Positions 22,197 to 34,176 of a DNA stretch of 64,000 bases are shown here, in pieces; positions within the stretch are counted from its first letter, which is position 1, and the number at the start of each line of letters is the position of its first letter. The DNA is taken from assembly GCA_029204225.1 (NCBI GenBank), contig CM055095.1:50846841-50910840 (forward strand). Reading direction: 5' to 3'. Source of the stretch: Diphasiastrum complanatum (lineage: Eukaryota; Streptophyta; Lycopodiopsida; Lycopodiales; Lycopodiaceae). Under the pieces are notes generated by a model. That model made no database searches, was not told the origin of the DNA, and saw only the letters and a program-made list of their open reading frames with translations. The position numbers and the translations under genes are program-made.

Positions 22197-23877
22197 CTAG
22201 GGAGATTTACTAGGCCTAACATGGCCCATCTTAAGGTGATTTTGCAGTTGCCTATAAACTTCATCCTCCTCAGTAGTACTCATCCTATATGGATAGAGTG
22301 ATATAGGAGAACTACCAGGAATTAGTTTAATACCATGGTCAACACCCCTAGAGGGGGGAAGACCCTCAGGAAGCTGCTTAGGAAAAACATCGTTAAATTC
22401 ATGTCTAAGTTTCCTAAAAATTTCACCTTTCGGCGAGCTTTCTAGTTTTAGATTATTAGACATTAATTCCATCTGGAGATTGTAAAATTGTAAACTACGT
22501 TCTTCATGGTAAGTAAAATCTTTTAACCAACATAAATAAGAACTACAATCCACAATATCCATTTCCATAGCAAAAAGCATATACAGAGTAGAAATATCCA
22601 CATTTCCATTCAATTCTATGAGTGAGCCGTTATGTAAGAACGACAAACTGTGTGTTACATAGTTTTTCTTCATAGACTCGTTCCTCTCATAGAACCACTC
22701 TTTACCAAGTATAACATCTACCCTATCTAGATTCATAATATGAAAGTCTAATTTATCCTTATAGGCTTGAATCTGTATTGGTAGATGAGGGACTATCCGG
22801 TCCCAAACTTGGCTTTCTGCTCCAGTTGCCAGCTTCACTGTGTATCGGTGGTCACTTTGCCATGTTTCCACCTTTAGCTTCTGCAACAAATTAGCGTTAA
22901 TAAAATTATGTGTGGAACCATCGTCAAATAGAATAGTTACGGCTTGACCACCCACAATCCCCTTCTTCCGAATGAGATCATGAGGGCCAAAAACAGCCGT
23001 ATTAAAACAACAATGCTCACACACAGAATTACCAGCAAAGGAAAGATCTATACTAGATATGCTAGAGTTACCTGGCGTCTTAAAAGATGCCCCTTTAGCT
23101 TTCCGTTTCTTTGGACAATCCTTCGCGACATGACCTGGATCCATGCAATTAAAACACAGATTGTCGCTTCTCGCTTTCATGAAGGTTTCCTGGTCCAAGG
23201 TAGATCTTTTCTTCGATTACCCTGAACCTGAAGCCCCTTCCTTTGCCTTATCTTTCGATTTCTTTGGAAAGAAAGGCCTCTTACCCTTTACGTCGGGTAA
23301 GACCCCAATCTCAGGCTTAGCCATCGTACGAGTATCATCGTAGATTCTGGTGAAGCGAACAGCATCCTCGAGGGTAAGAGGCTGGTTCCTCCTTACCTAC
23401 TGATCCAGGGGCCGATTCCCCATATGGATCGTTGCATACTGACGGTAAAACTCAAAATCATCAAGAATAGGAAGGAAGGCCGCCTTAAAGGCCTTACAAA
23501 AATCCTCCCAATTCCTAGGAACTTCAGGCTTACCCCTTATATCTTGCCACCAGATAAATGCTTTACCTCGCAGGTACATGACGGCGAGATTGATCTTGTT
23601 GTCCTCGGATGAATCGTGCATGGAAAAGTGCGAATTCCATCGATCCAGCCATTGCAAGACCGCCTCCGAGGTTCTATCCTTCTTTTCCCCAGCAAAAACT
23701 TCAGGAGTAAACAAGGGTTGATGCACCAATTGCCTTAGCTGCGTCAATTCCTTGAGATCCTGCTGATCCCGACTGTGCTTTGCTTGCATATCCACAATCT
23801 GTTGCTGTAGACTGTTAATAGCCAGCATCAAAGCATCAGGGTCTAAGACAGAGGCAGATACTATAGCCTCATGAGCA
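22197..23877 (-). pseudogene. Gypsy C gag and protease, gag N-terminus severed by inversion
   Basis: Gag begins at the inversion breakpoint near 23877 (AHEAIVSASVLDPDAL) and has the core VFAGEKKDRTSEAVLQWLDRW at about 23700-23640. A stop at 23397 and frame change precede the CCHC knuckle (CFNCMDPGHVAKDC) near 23160-23110. Protease reads ILFDDGSTHNFI near 22930-22895. The N-terminal residues before the breakpoint are the LTR read through and are not gag; the true first codons are at 25117-25146 on the opposite strand. Confidence 0.88.
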
Positions 23878-24227
23878 GGTTGCCACGTGTCATGATCCAG
23901 GAGTGCACATGGCTTGGAGTCTCTCTCCTTGGAGGTATACAAGGGGAGGACTCATTTGCCATCCATTCTGTCTACCCAGGAGGAGATGGATGGAGAGCAT
24001 GTACACGGCCAGGATGTATGGCTAGCGTAAGGCAAGAGATGGCTGAGAGCCTAGGCGGTGGTATGGGACGCCGTCTGGGATGGAGGTCGGATCCAACTTG
24101 ATACGGTCACAGGCCAGGGCACGGTGGGTGGACCCGGATTAGGTCCTATGGCGGGGTGGAACGTGAAACGTTCGGTCTCTTGTGGTTAACCGGCACCTGG
24201 AGGTTTGCAGTAAGTAAGATTGTAACA

Positions 24228-25147
24228 TATGGTATCAGAGCCACTGCATACTGAAAGCAGGTGCGTTGATCCGTAGTAGTTTTCTTGTAAATTACAACGC
24301 TTCTGACGGAATTCAAATCGGGTTTAAAATGCATTTTTTATGCATCTACTATGGTTCTTCTTCCCGCTGTTTTTTAAAAATTTTGAAGAAAAAAAAGGTT
24401 AGAAAAAACAGTTGGGGGCCTAAGGAAGACCTGCCACGTGGCACTGTCCAGGAAAGGACAGGTGGCGGTCCTTCCTACGGTTGATTCGCTCAGATCTAGG
24501 CATTAATCTGATCGCGATGGACCCTCCTCAGCGTAGGAAATAAACTTCAGAAGTCAGGATCGCTGTTTGGCCAGCGATGGTCCTCAAAAAGCGTTGAGGA
24601 ATCTGCCACGTGGTACTGTCTGGGCCCGGACAGGTGTCAGATAGCAGCGCTTTTTAGTTCCGCTCCTTCTCTGATCCTTTGTTGGTAAAACTGAGGCCCT
24701 CCCTTCATATTTGAAACGTTTTTTTCTAGACCTGTCCCTGTTTTTCAGCGATAAACAGTCTGAAGAAATCTAGAAAAAATGAAGGGGGGAAGGGGCTATA
24801 GGCCACCTGGCAGATTACTAGGAGAAGGCCAGAAGGCTGAGATGGAGGCTAGGTGGCAAGGCATGGCCACTTGGCAGGTAAAAGGATAGCATGGAGAGGG
24901 AGGCATACCTCTCCTATGCATCTGTTTTTTGTGAAAAGAGGTGGAGGTGGTGGTGCATCCTTCTCTTTGCTTTCTCTTATTCCTCTTGGCAGCCATGGAC
25001 AATACCATTTGGTTTGTGAAGAGACAGCAAGAGTAGTCTTGTATCTACCTTCCTTGAGTAGCTTTTGATTCTCTTCTATCTTCTCTTCTTAATTCACCTC
25101 TCTTCTCTCTGTCAAAATGGAGCCTACTCCTACTACACAGCCTATGT
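24228..25147 (+). other. Inverted primer site, leader and gag start of gypsy C, with paired hairpins
   Basis: This segment reads in the plus direction. It has the tRNA-Met primer site at 24230-24242, a long leader and an ATG at 25117 followed by about ten gag codons. Two related hairpins lie in the leader, at about 24424-24475 (TGCCACGTGGCACTGTCC ... GGACAGGTGGC) and 24601-24642 (ATCTGCCACGTGG ... GGACAGGTGTCAGAT). Both share CCACGTGG and CTGTC/GACAG arms. Confidence 0.8.
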
Positions 25148-25861
25148 CCAGGTTCACGAGTCACCGGTCAAGTCTACAGGCCCAGTCATCGTCTGGTCTC
25201 AAGTCTAGGTTTGGGACCCAAGGGAGTTGGGTCCCTAACAGCACCCATCTGCTCTTATAGAGACTGCCCACAGTCAAAAACAAAAGCTCTTCTTCTAATA
25301 TAGCAATTGGAATGCTAATTATGAAGTCTCTCTGCTATCTTAGTTAAAATAGATTTCTATACTATTCTAGCAAAATTGGTACTTATACTATTTACCTATA
25401 CTAAAAATAAAAATAGGCCTTCTAGCACGCAAGCTGGCCTCTATAAATAATTAATTAACCATTAATTCCTAACACTCTTTAGTGTGTTGATGGGATCTTA
25501 CTATGTATTATCAAGAGAATCAATAAAGTGGCGATTTTGGGCATACCTTGGTGTTTTCTAAGGTTCTATTGGCTTAGCTTTGTGAGATTTGATATTAGAG
25601 CAATTGCTTTCTAGACTTGTGTGGAGCTTTGCATCAATTGGATCTTCAGTTAAGGTTTCTTGGAAGCTTGGAGAGCTAGCACCTACTTAGGTGATCTTGA
25701 GTATTTTGAAGCCCATAAGATTGTAGATTGGAGCCCTATGGTAAATTCTTGGTTTTGTAAAAGCCTTTGAGCATTTTTGCTACTTTCTATGCATGTTTCT
25801 CTTTGCTTTTGTGAAAATCCAGCCTTCAAAGGATTTACAAAATCACATGTATAGTTAATTT

Positions 25862-27935
25862 TTGGTGCTGAGAGCTTGTTCCTACTTTGCTTCAAGGGCT
25901 TTAGCTGCTTGGTTCTTGCCAATCATTCCAGTGAAAAAGAATGATGAATCTTGGTGTATGTGTGTGGATTATCGAGGCTTGAACAAGATAACTGTTAAGC
26001 ATCAATATCATATGCCACGTATAAATGATTTGCTAGATGCTCTACATGGTGCTATTGTGTTTAGTAAGATAGACTTGAAGAGTGGGTATCATAAGACTAG
26101 AGTTCATAAAGAGGATGTTCATATAACTGCCTTCCAATTACTATGAGTATCTTGTGATGCCCTTTGGTTTGCCCTTTGGTTTAACTAGCACTCTAGCTAC
26201 ATTCATGATGCTGATGAATGATGTGCTCATACTGTATATGGGTAAGTTTGTTGAGAATTTCATTGATGACTTACAATGCGAGTGAGGTCAAGCATATGAC
26301 TCATCTTAGGACTGTGTTTCTTTGAGGGAGAACAAGAATGCTAAAAAAGAATACTATTCAAAAAGGAAATTGAGTATTGTAAGATCGGAAATCAAAAAAG
26401 TAGTTGTATCGTTGCGTGGCCTACGCCAGCTAATTTGACAGCATTACAATCTTTACTTGGAATGGTAGGTTTCAATAAAAGTATGTTAAAGACTACTCCC
26501 TGGTCACAACGCTTGTGACAGACATGACTCAAAAGAACAAATTTGGTGAGTGGACTGAATTGCAGCAAGCAAGCTTTTAACAATTAACGCAAGCTATCAT
26601 TGAGTGCGTCACTCTAAAGATTGTAGACCCGCAAAAACCACATATCCTTGATATGGACACGAGTAACATTGTTGTGGGGGCAATGCTAATGCAGGAGGGA
26701 AGGCATGTAACCTTTGAGAGCAAGAAGCTCACCTCACCGCAATGGAGTTATCCAACTCATGAAAAAGAGTCGTTTGACATCCATGTATCAAAAGTATGGA
26801 GGCATTAATTGTACGAATCTAAGTTATGTATGTACATTGATCATGATACTTTAAAGCATTTCTATAAGCAGCCCGGTCTCATAGGCCAACAAACGAGATG
26901 GTTTGAACTATTTAAGCCCTTCAGATGGAAATTCGGTATGAGAAGGGAGCAAAAAACCGAGTGGCTAATGCATTGTATCAAATGCCATTTGTAGTCATTG
27001 AGAATGGCTTGTTAGTTGAGATTAAGACGGATCAACTAGAGGGTCCTCGGTGTAAGAGATTGGAGCTTGAGGTGAGTCATGGCCGTGCAAAGTTTCAAGA
27101 GGAGAGCTCTATTCCCTTTGCTCACACTTATCTTTAAGTATACCATTGAGGATGGTTTCGTTAAGAGGAATGGCAAATTTCTCATTCCAGCCTATAAGGA
27201 GCTGGAGAAGAAAATTTTGCATTCTTGTCATGATAGTGCTAGTGCAAGTTATCCTGGTGTGGATAAGTCGTATGAGTTCATCCGACATAATTTCTGGTGG
27301 TCTAAATTAAAGAAAGATGTCTTATGTGACACGATGTTTTTAGTGTCAAGTTAATAAAGCTGAAAGGATCAAAGTTCCCGGATTGTTACAACCATTGCCT
27401 ATTCCAAAGGGAAGATGGGAGTGTTCTAATGGACTTTATTATACACTTGCATTGTACACAAGTTCAACACGATGTCATAATGGTTGTGGTTGACAAACTC
27501 ACAAAAATGGCTCATTTTATATCAACACATCAAAAGATAGAACCTGGTGTAACTGCTCTATTCATATTGTGTGGATTTAGACTTCTTGAATTATCATCAT
27601 CCATAGTGCCTGATAGAGATACAAGCTTTACGACTCTTTTTTGGACTGCTGCAATGGATAAATTTGAGGTGCAGTTGAGAATGAGCAGTACTGATTAGAC
27701 ATGGTATTTCCAAAGGAGTCACCTTCTCTAGAGATAGGAAAGTGTTAAAATTTATCTCTGGGATATCGTGGTTTATGTTGCACGCTTGAAGAGGGTTTTA
27801 CATGAGGATGATGGAATTGTGATGTTTTAGGAGCATGAGGATGTTATGGATAGGATTAACAAAGTATTGGACTAGAAAGATAGACGGCTTAGAAACCATC
27901 CGATCCGTGAGTACTTGGTTGTGTGGCTGGTAGGA
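25862..27935 (+). pseudogene. Gypsy E reverse transcriptase, RNase H and integrase remnant
   Basis: Plus-strand blocks appear in the usual order. Reverse transcriptase (VDYRGLNKITVKHQY, FSKIDLKSGYHKTRV) is at 25960-26110 and RNase H (TSN, HEKES) at about 26650-26810. RNase H end and linker come at 26925-27000, then the integrase zinc-binding region (SCHDSASASYPGVDKSYEF) at 27222-27300. The integrase core ([27 protein letters not shown]) is at 27480-27650, and a chromodomain-like end (IREYLVVW) at about 27905-27930. Stops and frameshifts are frequent, and a duplicated PFGLPFGL-like phrase interrupts reverse transcriptase near 26160. It is non-functional and the most decayed gypsy copy in the intron. 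Confidence 0.85.
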
Positions 27936-28199
27936 GACTTTGCAATAGTGCTCTTTAGTGTGTTGATGGGATCTTGCTACATACTATCAAGACAATCAAG
28001 TGGTGATATTGGGCATATCTTGGTCTCTTTTAGGGTTTTATTGGCTTAACATCTAGGTAGGCATATGGGAGGTTGTTAAAGCAATCGAGGTATGCAATTT
28101 GGGGATATTTATAATGATTCAAAAACTAGTTATTAAAGCCACTAAATTCTAATAGCCATTTCATGTACGTAAAAAAATGTAACTAAGTACCAAGGTCCA

Positions 28200-31090
28200 A
28201 CAATCTTGATTCATCAATGTAATTGTGCGGCTTCAGCCCAGAGGAGAACTCCATGGTCTCCTACCTGAATATTTGGAGCTCATCCAGTAGCTTATCCTGC
28301 TCGTGCATCTCAAGATAAACTCAGGAGATATAGGCATTCCAGCTATCCTTGAGCTCCCTATCTAGGTATTGCTCCTCACTTCTCCATAATGGATGGAATA
28401 TGTGGGCCATGGCATGCAAGGGCTGATGGACCCACTCCCACTTGCTCTGCCAGAGGCATTGGATTTCCTCAAGCCTGCAAGATAATAGATTCATCATTCA
28501 TCAATTCAAACAGTAGTTACTCGTTACTAGTTAACTAGTAAGCACTAAGGAGTTAGCCTCAGGACAATACAAAGCTAACAATAGTTACTAGTTACTAGTT
28601 AGAACAGGTATACCTCTCTGGGGCAACAGTCGTGCGACAACGCAACTGCTTGCCCAACCTATCCATGAACTCATATAAGAGGCCCCATGTGCAGCCCTCT
28701 TGATCTGTAAGGTGCAAGAGAGTGTAGATAGGCTGCAGGCCCATGACAATGGATCGTTCGTCCCAAAATGAAGTTTAGAGCACGATCAACTCAAATCTCA
28801 TGCCCTTGGGCTCTTGTGATGGCCGCCACTATACCCACTCATTTGAAACGACCATCTGCCTCAAGTTTGCATGAAATTTCAGGAATCGTTCTAGGACCAG
28901 AAACATAAATGCAAACCGGCATTGCATTCCAAAGTAACAGAGTTTGCATTTGTAATCTTACAATGATGACGATCAAAGTTTCAAAATCGAGAGTTGAAAA
29001 CTTCACAACTCATTGTTCAAAGCATTAGTACATACACAACGACATAAGAATTGTTTTGAAGTGGCAATTCGCATTTTTCAAATGTAGTGAATCAGTTATG
29101 GCAAATTCTTAGTAAACTACCATAGCAATTACTGCACATTGAGTTACATACCTGGTGGGTGCAGGTCTCAAGATCCACGGTGGAGTGTCTCCTAAAGATA
29201 CCCAAGGCCTTTGGCCTCTTGGTGATGAATCTCACCAAGGACCGTCCCATGTCTAGCACCTCCTTGACCCATGGTATCTTGCTACATCCTCGACCAAGAG
29301 GTCCAAGCAATGTGCAACACAAGGTGTCCAAAAAATGTGGGGGTAGGTCTCATTAACAAGCCTACCCATGGCAATGCAATTCACAACATTGTTCGTGACA
29401 ACCTGTACAGTGCAATGTGGCATGTGCATGGAATTCAATTGAATCATTGAACATTCATTCATCCTCGATCATTTGACATCGATCACAATGCATATACCAC
29501 ATGGTAACATAAATGAACGATGATACTATAAGTACTAAGTAGTGAGCACAATCATTATACCTATACAACATCCTGTGGGCCCCACCTTCTCAATGGCAAC
29601 ACGAATATTCGTGAACATGTAATCGCCTATCACTGCCACCCTAGAGGTGTCGATGGATCTTACAAACATCGTCCCCATGCAAGAAGACACCAGGATATTC
29701 AATATGTGGCGCTTCCTTGCATCGCTCCAACCATCAGATATGATGGTGCAGCCTTACCTAGTTCAAAAGTGACTACATCAAGTGATACATGATGATATGA
29801 TCAATCATGATTAAACATGAATATGCCACATAATACATATGCCATAGCATTAGCAATTTGCAAAGTTGAAGTGCAGTTCAAAGTACCCTAGATCCGATGG
29901 TTTGAACTTTGAAAGTTAAAAGTCAACTTAAAAGTTGAACCTTCAAACTTCAGAGACAAAACTGAAAATGGCAAATTGCAATTTGCAATGTTGAAAACCT
30001 AAAGTTAAAACTTGCATTGGTAGTTTGGCATAGCGTATTTAATATTAGAGTGCATAGTACATACTGGTCCCATGCTCTCCTGAAGGACTCTAGCTTATGG
30101 TCAACAAAAGGCCGCTCATCAACGAGTCCCCTCGTTCTAAGATGCTCGCAAGATGGCCCTGGCCACACCTTCCAGATAGCACTCATTGTAGTCATCGCCC
30201 TCCTCCATGTCGGGGTCCTAGCCAGATGGAATGGCAAATCGTAGGTGTAGAACAACTGTCGAACTACAACCTCGGCCTCTGCCATGTCTCTGGGAGCGAA
30301 GCTGGACACACAGTAGTCCCTACCCCCCAGCTGTGTAGTGCGGCCCCGTCTACCTCTCCTTCTCCTAGGTGGATGTCGTGGCATGGTGGCTGGAGGTGGT
30401 GTCGAGGATCCAATACTAGAAGGTGGGTCATGTCAACTACTAGGCTCTACCTCATCTAAAGCTCTGTCCTCTCCATGAGAAGAGAGGGGTGAGCGATAGG
30501 CAACCAAGGGCCATGATGTGGTGGTTGTATCACTACATCTTGATCTCCCAAAAAAAAAAAGACAATTTAGGTGCCTGGTGAACTACAAAATTGTAGTGAC
30601 TCCTGACTCACGATTCGTGACTAGTCTTTTAGTCTATGATTTAAAAAGCTACAAGCACATTAAAGTTTTAAACATTTTTCAAGCGACAAGTCATTCCAAA
30701 TTCTAATTTCTTTGAACATTGAAAATGTGAGATGAAAAAATTTCAAAATCAATTGTCAAATTTAAAATTTCAAGAAATTAGAATCGAAAATCAAGAATGA
30801 TAGAATCAAGATTCAATTGAAGTCTCAAGAGTCGGGTCTGAGAGTTGAGTGTTTACCTCCCCAACCTCGAAGGGCCAGCCTCGTCCGATGCAACAGGAGT
30901 GAATACCCTATCAGGAGCATGCATGCAAGGGGCAATATCGTACCCCCTCAAACGGAATAGATATGCCCTGATGCGTGAGGGCCCACCCGTGTAACTGGTG
31001 TGGCAGTATCTACAAGTCTATCTCTTTGTGCCGATGTGCCATAGGCTGTCGCGATGGTAACGTGATCCCATGATCCCATAGGGGATCCCT
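28200..31090 (-). pseudogene. hAT transposase pseudogene (BED/DUF659/hAT-C type)
   Basis: Right to left, a BED-like zinc finger (CRYCHTSYTGGPSRIRAYLF) is at about 31020-30960, a basic N-terminal segment follows, and RQLFYTYDLPFHLARTPTWRRAM is at about 30270-30200. Fragments of the DUF659 domain lie at 29760-29580. The catalytic-core-like stretch VVTNNVVNCIAMGRL, then PCVAHCLDLLVEDV, is at 29400-29265. A region matching the end of DUF659 (LLYEFMDRLGKQL) runs to 28614. A GT..AG intron (28475-28613) follows, and exon LEEIQCLWQSKWEWVHQPLHA begins at 28474. The intron sits after ..PER exactly as in the hAT copy at 33784-45224. Stops (for example in NAYIS-stop) and frameshifts show decay. Terminal repeats were not found. 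Confidence 0.8.
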
Positions 31091-31106
31091 ACTCGGCATG
31101 GTCACT

Positions 31107-31108
<2 letters not shown>

Positions 31109-31185
<77 letters not shown>
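31109..31185. repeat. (TC)n microsatellite, ~77 bp
   Basis: Uninterrupted TC dinucleotides lie inside the PPR intron. Confidence 0.97.
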
Positions 31186-31187
<2 letters not shown>

Positions 31188-31665
31188 GATGATAGATGTC
31201 TCTCTCCCTCTCCCCCTCCCCTCTCTCTCTGTCCTATTCAAATTTGTAAATTCTAGAATCTGACCTAAAGCCTAACTATAACTAAATGCCAAATGGTAAC
31301 TATTAACTAGTAATCACTAAAAAAGATCAATGCTTACTACTAATCGTTACTAGTACCTACTAACTGGTTGCTAAAGCCTAAATCTAACCACTAAGTACCC
31401 ACACCCCTCTCACAATGCCCCATTGTCAATAGCCAAGACTCAAACCTATCAATCAAGTCTCAAGATCTATCATCTATGATCTCATATATCACAATCAATG
31501 GCCATCAATGATCAAGATTCAATGCAGTGTGCACAATCAACGATCATGAAATGCAATCACCAGTGTGCACAATCCACATTGCAAAATATAGATGATAACC
31601 CCTCCCCAATGAAATGAGGGCAAATTTTTTTACACCAATGGCAAATGTTGCATGCAATTGCACAT

Positions 31666-31748
<83 letters not shown>
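31666..31748. repeat. Compound (CT)n(CA)n microsatellite
   Basis: About 70 bp of CT is followed by about 14 bp of CA. Confidence 0.96.
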
Positions 31749-32488
31749 GTAAGATAGACATTCCAGTATGACGGCCGAAGCTCTATCGTCCTCCTCGCTC
31801 CTCCAACCCCAAGGTTCTTCACCAGAGGCCAGCACTTGCTTCTCACCATATCACACAGTTTTTTTGTCCAGTTAGCTAGTTGTTAATGTATATCAGTCTT
31901 TTCTTTCCTCTGCGTAGCTGGTGGTTAAGCTACTGCTATTGTACCCTCGACAGAGCTGGAGGTTAAGCTTTGGTTTTCTTACTAATTTTTATCTAGTTTA
32001 GCTGATAGAAATAAGTCCTACATGGACAATGCTCCTTTCTGATGTAATTTTTACGTAAAACCGCTTGATTAGGGTTTTGCTGCCTCTCTGATCTCTCTCC
32101 TCCTGCAAATCATCCTACGGCTTCGTTTCGCCTGCCTCCAGGCTTTGTCTTGCGCACAAAGTGTGCTAAGAAGTTTATGTCTACAGGCTCTGCAAACGTC
32201 TTCGTACTTTGGAAATTGCGTCCACCATGCCTACCGATTCTGTCAACGCTCGCGACCGCCACAGGTTGTTGCTTCGTCCTCAGCTACTATGGGAGACACA
32301 TGTACTTTTGTTATACCTGGCTCGGGTTGTGGGCTTATCTCACTTCTGCTTTGTTCTACTTTCATTCGTAGCTAGTTTATAGCTTTTTACGGCCATGTCC
32401 TCCTATGGATGATGCTCTCGCTGTTGCTTGTACATATTTTCTTTTTGGTCTTATGCACCCACGGGTGCCCAAAAGATGTTATTAAAGT

Positions 32489-32592
<104 letters not shown>

Positions 32593-32877
32593 GGAATGGC
32601 GCATTGGTGTGGTTCGGGCCATTTTTTCAACAAGCCGGTTCAAATCGGTTCCAGGTTCGAATCGGAATTGGACCCGACTGACTCGATGGTTCGAATGTTG
32701 GTACGAGTTCGAACTGCAATTCGATGCTTCTTGAGAAATTTGGAATGCTCAAATCAAAGCCAATTGATTCACCAATGGATCCAAGACTTAAAACTCAGTA
32801 AAGATATGTGTCTTGTGACACTTACTGAAATTTTGACATGAAAAATTATCCATATCACTCACTAATTGGCTCATTGA

Positions 32878-33262
32878 TGCACCAGTTTCTTGTAATAGCT
32901 AAAAACAGAAGTCAAATTCGTTGTCCTCAACTGAAGACGAATATGTAGTATTAACACAAGCAACTAAAGAAGCCATCTCGTTGAGACTTCTTCTACAAGA
33001 TCTGAACTTCAAACTAAACAAACCAACTACCATCCATCGCGATAATATCAGTTGCATTCAACTTACTCTCAATCCAGGATTTCAATATACGACTAAACAT
33101 ATCGAAATTCAATTTCAATTTGTTCGAGAGAAAGTACATTCAAAACAAGTAGAGCTGATTTATTGTTCGACAAATAGTATGGTAGCTAATATCTTCACTA
33201 AGGCTTTGCCTAAGGACAAGCATGTTCTGTTTAAGAAAATGTTGAATATGAATATTATCTAA
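32878..33262 (+). pseudogene. Ty1/copia G RNase H end
   Basis: The plus-strand translation gives SSTEDEYVVLTQATKEA, then IHRDNISCIQLTLNPGF, TKHIEIQFQFVREKV and VANIFTKALPKDKH, ending in a stop at 33262. This is the C-terminal RNase H of a copia pol. Everything upstream is missing, so the element is 5'-truncated. A polypurine tract (AAGGGGGAG) at 33281-33289 leads straight into its 3' LTR. Confidence 0.85.
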
Positions 33263-33734
33263 AGTGTTTGAAGTCGAATTAAGGGGGAGTGTTGGAATTT
33301 TAATTCCACTTCAAACCCCATTCGATCTAGTTGCCTCTGAATACATTACCATATATTCCTTTTAGGTATCCACGACAGAGTCCCAAACTTGGTTATTTAC
33401 TCGAGAACCTGCTGTAGATGAAGAACTTGCAGAAATACACGCAAGTTTGAGATAGGTTCGCGACACTACACAAAGCCAACCGAATAAGTCAAAGGAACGT
33501 CAAAGAGTCACCTCTCGCGTGAGTCGGATCCATTCGATAGTCAACAATCCCTCGACTCGACAATCCTTCGACAGTCAATAGTCGACACCATCAACTCAAC
33601 AATCTTCGGAAGACGTTCGAACCCAACAGTTACAGTTCAAGTCTCAAGGACTACTGTTACTACTATCGGACGGGGCTTCACACCTACTTCACTGTACGAT
33701 CAACTTAAAGACTGACGACTACTAGAGTAACAAT

Positions 33735-33742
33735 GTTATATA

Positions 33743-33783
<41 letters not shown>
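33735..33783. repeat. (TA)n run, left flank of the hAT element
   Basis: TA dinucleotides abut the hAT terminus CATAG. The matching AT run continues at 45225-45270, followed by (AG)n to 45286. Because both flanks are AT repeat, the expected 8-bp target duplication is present but cannot be delimited. Confidence 0.9.
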
Positions 33784-33785
<2 letters not shown>

Positions 33786-34176
33786 TAGATCCAGCGGTAC
33801 CAGGATCCGCGGATCCAGTGTGGTACCGCGGATCCATACTGATCCGCGGTACCACAATATATATAATTTTTTAATATATAGTATTTTTTAATATTTAATA
33901 TATTACTATATTTTTTTTAACCTAATCCCCCCCACCTCGCTTCATCTCTCTCCCTGCCCGTCGCCCTACTATTCGCGCCCTCCCCGCTGTCCGCGCCCTC
34001 TTTGTTGTATGCCCATCGCCCTACTGTCCGCGCCCTCCTGGTTGTCTTCGCATTGCACTGATCGCGTCCGACCCTGCTATTGCTATTTCGGCCTTTATTG
34101 TGGTTTTTTCAAGCCTTCCGACTCCTATCGCACCCACAGAGATCTCTGCCTTCTTTCCACAATCCTTTCTACAGAG

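Larger units (their letters stand above)
19053..25240 (-). mobile_element. Ty3/gypsy chromovirus C with internally inverted 5' end; inserted in copia D 5' LTR
   Basis: The target duplication GCACC is at 19048-19052 and 25241-25245. The intact 3' LTR is 19053-19500 (448 bp), with a polypurine tract beside it (19501-19514). The other LTR is in two pieces. 23878-24227 is reverse-complemented relative to the 3' LTR, and 25147-25240 is in the normal orientation; together they make up one LTR. The primer site TGGTATCAGAGCC at 24230, the leader and the first gag codons (ATG at 25117) lie between them on the plus strand, opposite to the rest of the element. About ten differences over roughly 350 bp of LTR make C older than B. 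Confidence 0.9.
10294..25474 (-). mobile_element. Ty1/copia element D, second layer of the left nest
   Basis: Target duplication CTCTT lies at 10289-10293 and 25475-25479. The LTRs start TGATAGAATTC and end CCTAACA on the plus strand. The 3' LTR is 10294-10667 (374 bp). The 5' LTR is 18917-19052 plus 25246-25474, split by gypsy C. The polypurine tract lies beside the 3' LTR (10668-10681, CTCCCCCTTAATGG on plus). The primer site GCTTTGATACCA at 18905-18916 is one mismatch from the tRNA-Met complement. Removing gypsy B and C leaves about 4.4 kb. The two LTRs differ by several substitutions and a 9-bp indel, more than those of B or C, which agrees with the nesting order. Confidence 0.9.
10262..28080 (+). 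mobile_element. Ty3/gypsy element E, oldest layer of the left nest (degenerate)
   Basis: The 5' LTR is split by copia D: its left part ends at 10293 (..GGAGACTTTACGGCAGTGCTCTT) and it resumes at 25480 (TAGTGTGTTGATGGGATC). A second copy of this junction at about 27945-28045 reads GTGCTCTTTAGTGTG without interruption. It follows the integrase/chromodomain end, so it is the 3' LTR and shows the empty site. A decayed primer-binding site (TTTGATATTAGAGC) lies near 25588. Outer LTR ends are not defined. Gag and protease are absent, since reverse transcriptase starts only about 280 bp after the primer site. Confidence 0.75.

Noticed and set aside
23879-24227. 5' LTR of an extra plus-strand element nested beside gypsy C
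   Set aside because: The sequence plus the piece at 25147-25240 add up to one LTR only, and the gag start at 25117 belongs to gypsy C, so an inversion explains it without another element.
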